Below are positions 10,901 through 21,246 of a stretch of 64,000 nucleotides of DNA, in pieces. The notes under the pieces are model-generated. The model did not search any database. It was not told where the DNA came from and saw only the letters and a program-made list of their open reading frames with translations. Position numbers and translations under genes: made by a program. The stretch is from Myrmaecium sp. VS I D KN 1 (lineage: Eukaryota; Ascomycota; Dothideomycetes; Valsariales; Valsariaceae): NCBI GenBank assembly GCA_019775845.1, contig JADQAV010000018.1, positions 69,044 to 133,043 on the forward strand, in the 5' to 3' direction. Every line of letters begins with the position of its first letter. Position 1 is the first letter of the stretch.

Positions 10901-12819
10901 TGGGGGAAGTGGAGGGTATGGGGGAGGAGAAGGTTGGGGAAGAGGGTGAGAGGTGGAAAATTCGCGCGGAGCAAGGCACCAAGACGAGCAAGGCAGGCAA
11001 GACCGGCGCCGGCGATGAATGGCGCTTACCTACCCCCTGGCGACGCCCGACAAGCCCGATGCAACCTCTTGACTCGACGCCGGCCAGCCACGGCCAGCCA
11101 TGTGCAGTCATGAGCAGCCATCGCAGCCAATCTCCAGCCGATTCACAGGTTTTCCAACCCCTGCCATGCTTTGCCATGCCCTGCCAACAGAAGCTTGACC
11201 AGCCGCCGTTCCACGCCCTGGCGTCCTGGCAACCTGGCATTGCTGCTGTTCCGACTACCTGTGAGAAACGGAGAGGGCTGTAGGGCAGAGTGAGAGTGTC
11301 TCAGCAGAACGGTAAGCTGCATGTGGTGGAGTTAAGAGGCCGCCTCACGCACTCCGTGAGTTAGAAACATTCCGACATTCTCGCTCGGCAGCGGCGCGGA
11401 TAACTCAAGACATCCCTCCTTCGCCAGATGCGCGACGATGCGACAATGGAGGTGCTAAAGTGCCAATGAGGTAGCCGCATTCACAGGGCGATGGAGAGCA
11501 CTTACAATCGCGTGTATGTGAACTGCCGAGGTGGGCGAGCGAGAAGAGATGACGTGGGAGGACGACCCGGTTCCAGTTGGTTGGGTAAGGAGGTCGTCGA
11601 GCAAGGTTGCACACCTGGGGCTCCGCTTGCGGGGAGTTGGGGGAAGTTTGGGGGGAGCAATCGGGGGGAACCAATTCGTCTGGGGGGGCCGAGCAGGGGC
11701 CGAGTGCGCGGGGTGGGGCCCTCCCACCTTCAACCTCCGTCCTCTCAGACCTCCTCCTTCCTTCCAGCCTCTACCCAATCAATGACTGCGCGCCCAACCC
11801 CAATTTCTTCTTTACCATTCCGTTTCTCTTCGTTGCGTCAAGAGCCTACTCCTAAGTTATCGTCACGACGAGCTGGAGGCTCGCGCAGTACCATTCGTCT
11901 TGCTTCAACAATACCTGCTGGACGTGAGTGAAAAGGGAGGAGTACGAGTACAGGTTGATAACGTTGGTGAGCCTGGAGCGAGTGAACGGCCAACCAACCG
12001 CCCACCCTCCCGCCGCCCAGACTCCGCGGAATCCCTCCCTCATTCTGCAACACCGATCCTTCGCAGGCATGCGGCGTCTGCGTCTCACGCCCGCCATGGA
12101 CGCCTCAGCGGTTGCGGCGAGAAGCCATGGCCGGGTGTGACAACCGTGGGCGCTGCCCCCCTTCCTACCCAAGTTACCGCGGCTGCAACCCGCTCACACC
12201 CTCCGACGCCTTCCCGTCAGCTTTCGAGGTTGTGGCTTACTGGGCTGACCGGCTTGTTGGCTGCTCGACCTCCTCAAGTCTTCAGCACCCCAATCCTGAT
12301 ACCCTGATCGATCCGTCGGTTCACGGCTCCAGAAGCCCTCCTAGAACCCCGGATCTCGTGTCCCAGCGTGGGAGCGAATGGGCAATTGCCAGGCCTGGGT
12401 AACGGCAGCCATGGCCCTCCTGCCATCCCCCTCCGTCTCTCGGCTCCGTGCTTTTTAAGCGGCCAGGCTAGGGCCAGGACGTCAGGCGACGGTGCCGGTC
12501 GTTGTTGCGCATCCTGGGCTTAGCGTTGCAATCCCTTTCCCAGCGCATGCCCTGGTTGCGATTAACCTCGACTGTTCCCCCCTCGTGCCTTCTCCAGAGT
12601 GGAGTGCATGGGGGCATGGGGACATGGGGCAATGGCATGGTAGGGGAGGGGTCACGAGTGGCCCTCTGTCGTGCCGCTTTGGATCGACGTTTCCGGCGTC
12701 CGTTACAGTTGCAACCGATCTGTATATAATCAATCCTCCTTCCCCTGCGAGTTCGTCTTTACTCTCCTCATGTGCTCCAGCCATCCCCTCAATTACTAAC
12801 CCCAACCACAAGTTCCACC
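7995..12819. other. 4.8 kb gene-poor region between divergent genes
   Basis: No convincing gene on either strand. From about 8520 to 9080 the DNA is visibly A/T-richer than its surroundings and may be relic sequence. From 9600 to 11400 all frames are short and lack family motifs. From about 11630 to 11720 there is a dense series of G-runs. The last part is the hexose transporter promoter, with a TATA box at 12723. Confidence 0.6.
12723..12730 (+). promoter_or_regulatory. TATA box of the hexose transporter gene
   Basis: TATATAAT lies about 90-97 bp upstream of the transporter ATG, a normal position for a strongly regulated fungal gene. The call rests on sequence and position alone. Confidence 0.6.
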
Positions 12820-14726
12820 ATGGCGGTCGGAAACATCTATCTGATCGCTAGTATTGCCATTGTAGGCGGCGGCCTCTTTGGTTTCGATGTCTCTTCCATG
12901 TCCGCAATGTACGTACCCGAACCGTGCCAGCTTTCCCCTGATCCCCCATTGACATATTGTCTCAGTATTTCCGGACAATCCTATCTATGCTACTTCAATC
13001 AACAAGGCAACGACAGCAGCGGAAAATGTCTTGGTCCCACTTCGGATGTGCAAGGCGGTATCACCGCCGCTATGTCCGGAGGAAGTTGGCTCGGCGCTCT
13101 ATGCTCCGGTTTCATCACGGATCTGTTTGGACGAAAGAAGGCTATCATGACCGGCGCTGTCATCTGGTAAGTGTTCGGAATGGAGCAATCGCCTCCTCTG
13201 CTGGTCCTAACAGTTCCAGGTGTATCGGTTGTGTCATTGTCGCCGCTACCCAAAACATCGCCATGCTTATCGTCGGTCGTATCATCAACGGTCTCTGCGT
13301 CGGTATCTGTTCCGCCCAAGTACCTGTCTACATCTCCGAGCTGTCGCCCCCTAAGCTCCGTGGTCGTCTCGTCGGCGCCCAGCAATGGGCGATCACATGG
13401 GGTATCATGATTATGTGAGCACCTGGCCTTGCTCAAGGTTGACCTGGCGCATATGGCTGACTTCATGCAAGGTTCTACATCTCGTACGGCTGCTCCTTCC
13501 TCCAGGGCTCCAAGGCCTTCCGTATCCCCTGGGCTCTCCAGGCGCTCCCAGCCATCTTCCTCTTCTTCGGCATGATGCTCCTGCCCGAGTCGCCCCGTTG
13601 GCTCGCCCGTAAGGACCGCTGGGACGAGTGTCACTCCGTGCTCACCCTCGTCCTGGGCAAAGGCGACCCTCACCACCCCCTGGTCACCGAGGAGTACGCT
13701 GAGATCCAGGCGTACTGCGAGTTTGAGCGCGCGAACGCCGACGTCACCTACCTCGAGCTGCTCAAGCCTGACATGATCAACCGCACACATATCGGTCTCT
13801 TCACCCAGATCTGGTCCCAACTGACCGGTATGAATGTTATGTAAGTTATATTACGTAATACTGTATTTGAAACGGCGCTAAACCCTTCTAGGATGTATTA
13901 CATAAGCTATGTCTTTACGATGGCCGGTATGACCGGAAACAATCTATTAGTATCGTCATCTATTCAGTATGGTATGTATTATATTTAAATTACAATACGC
14001 CAATACACAGCCTCGCCCCTTCAGGTGCCCGAGCTAACAGGTGTTACAGTTATCAACGTCGTCATGACCATCCCTGCTCTTCTTTGGGTGGACCGGTGGG
14101 GCCGCCGTTATACCCTCCTCATCGGCGCCGCCCTTATGGCGGCCTGGCTGTTCGCCAACGCCGGTATCATGGCCGCTCACGGCAAGCCGGCGCCTCCCGG
14201 GGGTGTTAACGGCATCTCAGAAGCGTCGTGGCAGGTCAGCGGAGCCGCGTCGAAGGCCGTAATCGCGTGCTCGTACCTCTTCGTGGCGTCGTACGCGCCG
14301 ACGTGGGGACCGGTGTCGTGGATCTACCCGCCGGAGGTGTACCCGCTGCGGGTGCGGGGCAAGGCGGTGGCGCTGTCGACGTCGGCGAACTGGGCGTTCA
14401 ACTTCGCGCTGGCGTACTTCGTGCCGCCGGCATTCGAGAACATCAAGTGGAAGGTGTACATCGTGTTCGGGGTGTTCTGCGTGGCCATGTGGGTCCACGT
14501 CTTCTTCCTCTTCCCGGAGACGGCCAACAAGCAGCTCGAGGAGGTGACGGACATCTTCACCGACCCGACCGGCATCCCGTACCTGGGCACCCCGGCGTGG
14601 AAGACGCACATCGGCAGCCAGAACATCCCGAAGCAGCCCGTGGTGGCGGAGAAGCTGGCGAATCTGCAGGTGGAGAAGGAGCACAGCCCCGAGAGGCAGG
14701 TCGAGCTTTCGAAGAATGTGGTGTGA
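12820..14726 (+). CDS. MFS hexose (sugar) transporter, six exons
   Basis: Plasma-membrane sugar porter with 12 predicted spans, about 536 residues. Exons: 12820-12908, 12966-13166, 13220-13414, 13472-13840, 13892-13971 and 14050-14726; introns are 51-78 nt with GT-AG ends. The joins restore family signatures: GFDVSSMSAIISGQ, LFGRKKAIMTGAVIWCIGC, RIINGLCVGICSAQVPVYISE split as R-to-A then QVPVYISE, LPESPRWLARKDRW, GMNVMMYYISYVF and VINVVMTIPALLWVDRWGRR. The PETxG-like block before the tail reads FPETANKQLEEV. It resembles fungal proton-coupled high-affinity glucose transporters; the substrate cannot be fixed from sequence. The first (57 nt) and third (57 nt) introns have lengths divisible by three, and the first has no in-frame stop. 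A TATA box lies about 90 bp upstream. Confidence 0.94.
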
Positions 14727-15807
14727 GGCGGGGTGGAAGTTGCGTAAGATGTTCAGTAATGGGAGGAAGGAAAGAAAGAGGCAAGGGAAGAGGTCGCCGT
14801 TCAATCCTCAGACGATGGCTGATTGCGCCATACTACGGGGCTTTATTTCTAAAACAGAGCTGTTTTTTCTCGCGTGTCTTTTGACTGAGTATCACCCCCC
14901 CTCACTACCTTTTGTTACCTTTTAGCGCTCCGTCTTTCTCCTCTTGCGACCCTCTCGTCAATTTGGGATGGTTGTTTGAAGATGGATGTACATGAATGTT
15001 GGATTGAGGGATGAGAGAGGGTGAGAGTGCATGAACAACGCGCCGACACGCAATGAGTAAAAAGAAAAAATAAAATAAAAATAAAAAATACCTCTCAACC
15101 ATGATCCGTGAAGACGGAAATGGCACTTCTTTTCTTGCTCTGATCCTCTGCTTTGTCTGCCTTCTTCCTTTCCTTCTTTCGAGATGCGATTGTTCCTCCT
15201 TCTCCCCCTTCCTCTGCGCCTGCAGATATTTGTCCCCAATCATGTAGAGAGCTGCATGTTCGCTGCCTTGTATAATTGACATTCTCCTTCCTTCACGTAT
15301 GCAAGCCCCTATTTCTCTAACAATCCATCAAAGGGTAGATTATATATCTCTACATGGCGGGGATGATATATCATAATCATAATCACTATCTTCGATCCTC
15401 AATCATGAGAATCCTTTCTTCCATTCTGCTTCTTCGTTTATTCTGCCTCTTCTTCCTCTGCCCCTCCCTTGCCTGACTCCCTGACCCTCCTCCTCCCCAC
15501 TGCACCCCACTGCTCCCCTCCCACCAGACACCCAAACTCCAAAAAAAAGCAAAAGTAGATATCCCTCCCTCCGAGCCTCTAAGGAAAAAGATATACATCA
15601 ACTCCACGACTCCGCCTTGGACATAAACCTAAACGACATCCCAAATGAGGAAATAGAAAGAAAAACGTGGAAAGGGGGGCGGGAGGCGATTGCGATTGGA
15701 AAAACCCTCCCCGGGGGTATGAAAAATACAACATGACAGGAAAAAAATGGAGAGAAACAGAAGACAAGGAAAATAAAGTCTTCATCATCACAAACGCCTG
15801 CCCCAAC
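14727..15807. other. Convergent intergenic region, transporter and POL3 3' ends
   Basis: About 1.1 kb of A/T- and pyrimidine-rich DNA between two 3' ends. An A-rich stretch at 15059-15090 and repeated TATAT motifs near 15340-15390 fit fungal 3' untranslated and termination regions. No gene is seen. Confidence 0.6.
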
Positions 15808-18800
15808 TCACCACAACGTCGCATCCCGATCGAACCGCACCAGCTCCTTCCCCGCATCCTCCACGTCCTTCTTCGCCTTCATGCGCATGTAGAAGATGGG
15901 GCAGTCGCGGGAGGAGCAGATGACCTCGTTGTGGATGCTTCCCTGGCAGCGCTGGCACTGCGTCCACAGGCGCGCGAAGCGGACCTCCAGATCCGACACC
16001 TTCGCCAGCGTCTTCTGATAGAGCTCCCCGAAGCGCGGGCGGCAGTTGACGCACACCGCGCCCTCCCGCTCCGCGGCCGACGTCAGCGGTTTCTTGCAGC
16101 CCATGCACGTCTGCGTTTTCTTGGCGAACTTCATGAGCCCGCCCATCGTGGGCGCGGCCACGGAGATGGAGCGGGTGTGCTCGCCCGTGAGCAGCTGCGC
16201 GGCCTTCTTCTCGCCCAGGATCGGCTCGAAGATGCGGGTCAGCGGCTTGGAGAGTTGGTTTTCGAGGTAGTATTTCGTGTCGATCGGCAGGTTGTTCTCC
16301 AGCACGTAGATGGGATCCTCGGATTTCTCGTAGTTCTTGCTCCCGCCCGCGCCCTTGACGATCACGTAGGCGACGCGGTCGCCCAGGGCGGGCGCGGATC
16401 CGGCATCGCGCTTCTTCATCCGCTCGGCGAGCTCGACGTGCGCTTGCTTGGCGGCGTAGTCGGATTTGGAGAGGGCTTTGGTGATGACTAGGTTGGACAT
16501 ATCGATCTTGTTCTGGAGAAGATCGGAGATGGTTTCCTTGACGAACCTACACGGATTTCATAAGCATTATGCAGAATGGACGAGGTCACGCAGTTAACTC
16601 ACTCTTGGGCACCGTTGACATCTCGGTCGATCAAAAGCATACGAAGAGACGTCTCGATCACCGTCTGCACAAGCCGGCAGTTGTCCCGACGAACGGTCTC
16701 GATACCCTTGGTATCCATCTTGTCGAACTTGTTCGGATTCGTCCAGTACAGGCCCGCATAACGCTTCTTGTTGATGAGGAGGTAGGGGAAGTAGACCTTC
16801 TCGAACTCGAGCTTGATGGGCTTGATGAACTTCGAGGAGACGTAGTCCGCGGCGTGCTGACCGAGCTCCATCACCTTGGCCAGCTCCTTGGTGCCGAACT
16901 TGACCATGACGGAGTCGGTGTCGCCGTAGATGACCTGCGCGTCGTGCTCGTACCCGTTCTTGATCGTGTAGTGGTTCTCGACCTCGTGCTTCGTCTTCTC
17001 GATCATCTGCCGACCGTAACTGGTGGTCGAACTGGCGATGGCCAGACAAGGCAGCTTGCCCACCGTCGCACCCGTCAGACCGTAAACGGAGTTGGCGCTG
17101 ACTTTCAGAGCCAGCTGACGACCGTTGAGCACGGCCTTCTTGAACGGGTCCGTCTCGGTGGCCATCTCCTTCTTGGCTCTCTTACGAGAAGTGAGAAGCT
17201 CCTCGAGAATCTGGGACAGCAACCCCTTACGCACTTTGGCCGTGCAAAACATATCGCCATTAGGTGTGACGATGTAGTCCTCATCCTTCTTCAGGTTCAG
17301 CTTCTCAACCGCATTCCTGTTCAAGAGTGTGGTGTAGCATAGGTTATGCGCCTGGATGATACTGGGATACAGGGACGCGAAATCCAGCGTGGCAATGGGG
17401 ACGTCGTAATAACCTCTGGTCGGTTCGATGACGGTGGCACCTTCATACTGATCGTCCGACCCTTCGGCGCGCAGGTTCGGGATCACCAGCTGCTGTTCCA
17501 ACGCCTTACGGAAGAGTTGGCTGATGAACCGCACCTGTTGTCCCCGAGATAAGACGTAGTTGAACGGCACACCCGTGACTCTCGCCATCTCGGTGTAGTT
17601 CACCAGGCACATGAGTTTGTCCAGCAGCCGCTGGGGGAGATAAGCGTCCTTCAAACAGTAAACGGCCAAACGTCGTCGCGAGTTGGCATCGCCGTTATAG
17701 AGCTCCGTGATCATCGTGTGGTGCACATCTTCCTTTTGCTCGTTTAAGAAGTGAGCGCAGACCGAGTTCAGAGTATAACTCCGCAGCTGATAATCGCGTT
17801 GAACCAGTTGCAACAGATCCAACTGGAGTCTGCCGTTCGTATTGGTCTGCTTCGTGTCCCGGTTGCCCATCTGCTTGCTAGAGAAGTTGGTATCCTTCGC
17901 CTGTGACTGAACATTATTCAGTCGGGACAAGTAGGGGAACTTGGCGGCCTTGAGATGCCTCGCTCGGTCCAGCAGATACGGGAAATCGAAGTTAGAGATG
18001 TTGTATCCGATGATAACGTCCGGGTCCACCTTCTCCACGAAGTCTCTCCAAGCCAGCAGCATTTTTTCCTCCGCATCAAACTCAAAAATCTGCGTATTCA
18101 CAATCAGACTGCACGTATCCATGCAGAACACATTTCGGACGAACGGTTTATCTTCTCCGTATCGTGTGACGACGTTTGCGATCTGGATGACGGGATCGAT
18201 GTTGGCTTCCGGGAACACGCCCTTGCGTCCAGCGCACTCAATATCGAAGGAGAGGATGCGAAGCGGTGCGATCTTTGCCCATTCTCCTTCTGCTTGATGT
18301 GTGATCAAGTCGCGGTAATGTACGTGCGCTTCGATCTGACAGTTGGAATGACGGTCTCGATGGTCGATCATCGTGTACTTCGACGGGGGCACCTCCACCC
18401 AGGACATGCCGGACATCTATAGAGATCAGCCAAATCGTCCTGACTCCACTCGGAAAGAAACACCTTACCTTGGTATCAATCATAAATCTGAGCACATATT
18501 GGATGCTATCAAACGTCAACACGCCCCCATCCGCCCCCTTCCAGAAGCCCTTGTAATTGGCATTGCCGCCCTCGATCAACGTCCGCAGCCGGTTGATGAA
18601 CTTCGGATCCGTCACCGTCACCTTCAGATACGGACTCTTCTGATTGCCCTGGAAGCCGAACAGGTTCTCCCGCAGCACCATCTGGACGGAGTGAATCGCC
18701 GGCTGATGCTGCGCCAGCTGAGCCTCCAAGAACCCCTTGAAGCCCTCGCAATCCGTCTTCTGAAACGCCACCGGCGCGGCGACGTAGAGGTAGTGCAGGA

Positions 18801-19323
18801 AATCGGTAACGTGCAGGAGGACGGAATGGCCGGTCTAGTCACCAAGTCAGCCATGTAACACAACCCCTCAAGTCGACGAGAGAGGACGAAAAAGGGAAAA
18901 GAAAGAAAAAGAACCCACCTCCGTAACCCCAAACAACTTCACCGTCGCCCTCCCCCCATGCAACGTCCCCTCCTCCGCCTCGATCTGCTGAAAACACAAG
19001 GGATCCCGCTGCGGGTCGAAATCCCCCAAGCTCGGCCGCGCCCACTGCTGATCCTTCTCCGCGTTCTTCTTCCGCAGCCCGCTCATATCCTGCGTCATCT
19101 TCTCCAGCACCTCCTCCTCAAACTGGCTCTTCGGCTGGCTGGACCCGGGAAGGCCCGCACCCGTGCCGGCCGTCGTCTTGTTGAACGTCCCATTGAGCCG
19201 TTGCTTCTTCGTTGCCGGGACGCCTCCGGCGGCGGCTGGGGGAAGGTTGCTGCTGCGTCGACCTCCCAGAGCGGTCTCGGCGAGAACACGCTTCTGCGGG
19301 GGCTTTTGCACTGCTGCTGCCAT
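15808..19323 (-). CDS. POL3: DNA polymerase delta catalytic subunit
   Basis: Replicative B-family polymerase with 3'-5' proofreading; makes most of the lagging strand. Exons (minus strand): 19323-18919, 18834-18469, 18416-16603 and 16546-15808, joined in phase to about 1107 residues, close to the family norm of about 1100. Exonuclease motifs: Exo I SFDIECAG (Asp315, Glu317), Exo [14 protein letters not shown], Exo [19 protein letters not shown]. Polymerase motifs: [42 protein letters not shown] (Asp756, Asp758). The C-terminus holds two four-cysteine sites: CysA (CMGC...CVNC, zinc) and CysB (CQRC...CSSRDC), the site that binds a 4Fe-4S cluster and the accessory B subunit in this family. All catalytic acids are present. 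The first ~60 residues are low-complexity and basic, typical for the nuclear signal region. Two ACGCGT boxes lie 140-160 bp upstream. Confidence 0.97.
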
Positions 19324-19462
19324 GATGTGTGGGGTTGTGGTGCAGCAGGAAGGGGTATTTGGTGGGTGGGGAGAAGGGAGAAGGGAAGTGGTGGTGGAAA
19401 GAGAGTTGCGGGAGAGATGGAGAGAGAGAGAGGGTCTTGCCCATTAGCAGATGGGCGCCCAG

Positions 19463-19482
19463 ACGCGTTCCATGGGACGCGT
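19463..19482 (-). promoter_or_regulatory. Paired MluI cell-cycle boxes (ACGCGT) in the POL3 promoter
   Basis: ACGCGT occurs at 19463-19468 and again at 19477-19482, 140-160 bp upstream of the POL3 start codon. The hexamer is palindromic. In yeasts this is the binding site of MBF (Mbp1/Swi6 or Res/Cdc10), which drives G1/S expression of replication genes including POL3 homologues. The sites are seen directly; regulation by MBF is inferred. Confidence 0.72.
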
Positions 19483-20024
19483 TCTCGCGCGGCGTGTGGA
19501 AACAATTTAGCCGACCCGCGGGGGAAGGGAGGATTGAAGCCTCAGGCTCGAAAAGACCCGCTCTCGAGTTTTCCCCACGAACACTTCATCTTCCTCGGAG
19601 TAGGGAGGACATTTAAATATCCTTGAACTATTAACTACATACTCATTCCAATCCTTCACACGGTAATCCTTAGCTTATCCTTGACCGCTATTCTGAGTAT
19701 AAAGCTTGTCGCATGTGTATCCCATGGCACCGCACCCTCGGTGCCTCGCCTATGCGGCTGACTCAAGCGAGTGAGGCTGGAGACTTGAGCAAATAGCATC
19801 TCGTGTATTACACATCACACCGCGAAAGCAATGGGGTGTAGGTGCACAGTATAGATATAATCACCGTCGTCCTGGCGATCCGACATCTAACATCCAACAA
19901 GGACATTCCCACACAAGGGTGAAGCTCGGGGAAGTAGTATAGTACTAGACACCCAGATAGTTATACAGGTAATTGTCGATTAAGTAATAAACAAGATTTA
20001 CATGATACAGTGGGAATATTGCCT

Positions 20025-20079
20025 CCTCCCTTCTCTTTCTCTTTCTCTTTCTCTCTCTCTCTCTCTTTCTCTCTCTCTA
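20025..20079. repeat. CT/CTTT microsatellite
   Basis: Imperfect run of CTTTCT then CTCTCT units in non-coding DNA between POL3 and the small membrane-protein gene. Confidence 0.85.
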
Positions 20080-20823
20080 CCTGTGGGTATAAACGTCGCA
20101 GTCGAAAAAAAAAGGGGAAGAAAATAGAACCAAAAACATCACCAACTCCAACGGCTAAAAGCGAGAGGTTAGATGCGTGATAGATGGATAGCGGCCCGTG
20201 TCTAGGTCGTCGTACGTTGTCGGTCCGAGAGGAAGTGGATTTTCGCACCCGGGGTGTAGGAAGACTGGTAGTGGTTTATGATGAGGACGATGGGATGGAC
20301 CCCCTCCCACACACCCATGCCGCGCGCGGGGAGTATAGCGGTAGTAAACGAGAGACGGCACCGTCTGCTTCCTTTCCGCGAGCGGCAGGTCGAATCTATC
20401 GATTGATCGCGACGAGCTGGCGTTCCGCCAGCGAGGAGTTGGAGATATGCGGATCTGGAACGCCTCCCTGGCGGGTATCTGAAGAGCGGAACGGCGCCGA
20501 GCGAGCGACCACGGCGGATTTGATGTGGTAGTAGTGACGGTGGTGAGAGCGATGGCTGTTCGCGATAAACGCTCGAAAAGAAGATAGGAAGGAAACGCCG
20601 GAAAAGGTGGACCGTGAGGAGAAGCGCGCTCCGAATGGTAAAGTGAGAGAGTCGTGGGAGAAACGTTAAAGTTGATGCAATGCTCCGTGGTCTGCGCTAG
20701 GCTTCCGCTTGGCAAGAACAGACGGGATCCGCGGAGCAGAGCTCGTTGCAATGCTGGATGCTGGATGCTGCTGCCATCAAGGCGCGATTGGAAGGGGGAG
20801 CCGGGGAGGCGGATCTTCTGCGC

Positions 20824-21246
20824 TTAAACGCTCAGAGCCATAGCCGGCAGCAGCTTCTCACAAGCAACATCCACCACGCCGCCCAGCGCCACCTGACAGC
20901 GCTGACTCGCCAGCACGGTATCGTTGAACGAGCCATACAGAAGGTTCGCCGTGGTATCGAGGTGGTGGATCGGGTTCGGATGAACGCGGAGGGCGGCGCC
21001 GGCGAGCAGGTCGGCCAGGCCGCCGCCGAGGACGAGGAGGAGCGGGAGCAGCAGCTCCAACACGCTGTAGCCGAGCACGAAGAGCAACCCGCCCACGAGG
21101 AAGTAGCCGAGCACCCGCTCGTGCGGCGTCAGCACGTACAGTCCGAATGTGACTTCGAAACGCAGCCGGAGGAAGTCGAAGTGGTATTTGGCGTGGTCCA
21201 GCAGCGTGGGGTGGGAGGGCAGCTTGGGGAATGTTGGCGCGTCCAT
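20824..21246 (-). CDS. Candidate serine palmitoyltransferase small subunit-like membrane protein
   Basis: Single exon, 140 residues. Residues ~29-62 read FEVTFGLYVLTPHER then a hydrophobic span (VLGYFLVGGLLFVLGYS). This matches the pattern of metazoan small SPT subunits (aromatic/hydrophobic stretch, T-x-LY-x-L-x-P-x-ER, then one membrane span), where the unit activates serine palmitoyltransferase, the first sphingolipid enzyme, in the ER. A second hydrophobic stretch follows at once (LLLPLLLVLGGGLADLLAG), then a ~60-residue tail with no motif I know. Known small subunits are mostly 60-100 residues, so the tail is odd and may hide an unrecognised intron or a wrong 3' end. The resemblance is short and judged by eye; an unrelated small ER protein is the main alternative. 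Confidence 0.5.
   Translation of the reverse strand: MDAPTFPKLPSHPTLLDHAKYHFDFLRLRFEVTFGLYVLTPHERVLGYFLVGGLLFVLGYSVLELLLPLLLVLGGGLADLLAGAALRVHPNPIHHLDTTANLLYGSFNDTVLASQRCQVALGGVVDVACEKLLPAMALSV

Larger units (their letters stand above)
19324..20823. other. POL3 promoter and spacer, with CT microsatellite
   Basis: Holds the POL3 promoter, a TATTTAAAT-like element near 19612, and a CT/CTTT microsatellite at about 20025-20079. The rest has only short unremarkable frames. It also includes sequence downstream of the gene ending at 20824. Confidence 0.6.

Noticed and set aside
16569-17342. Plus-strand open frame of 257 codons inside POL3
   Set aside because: Lies opposite the polymerase motifs A-C and has no family signature; a shadow frame.
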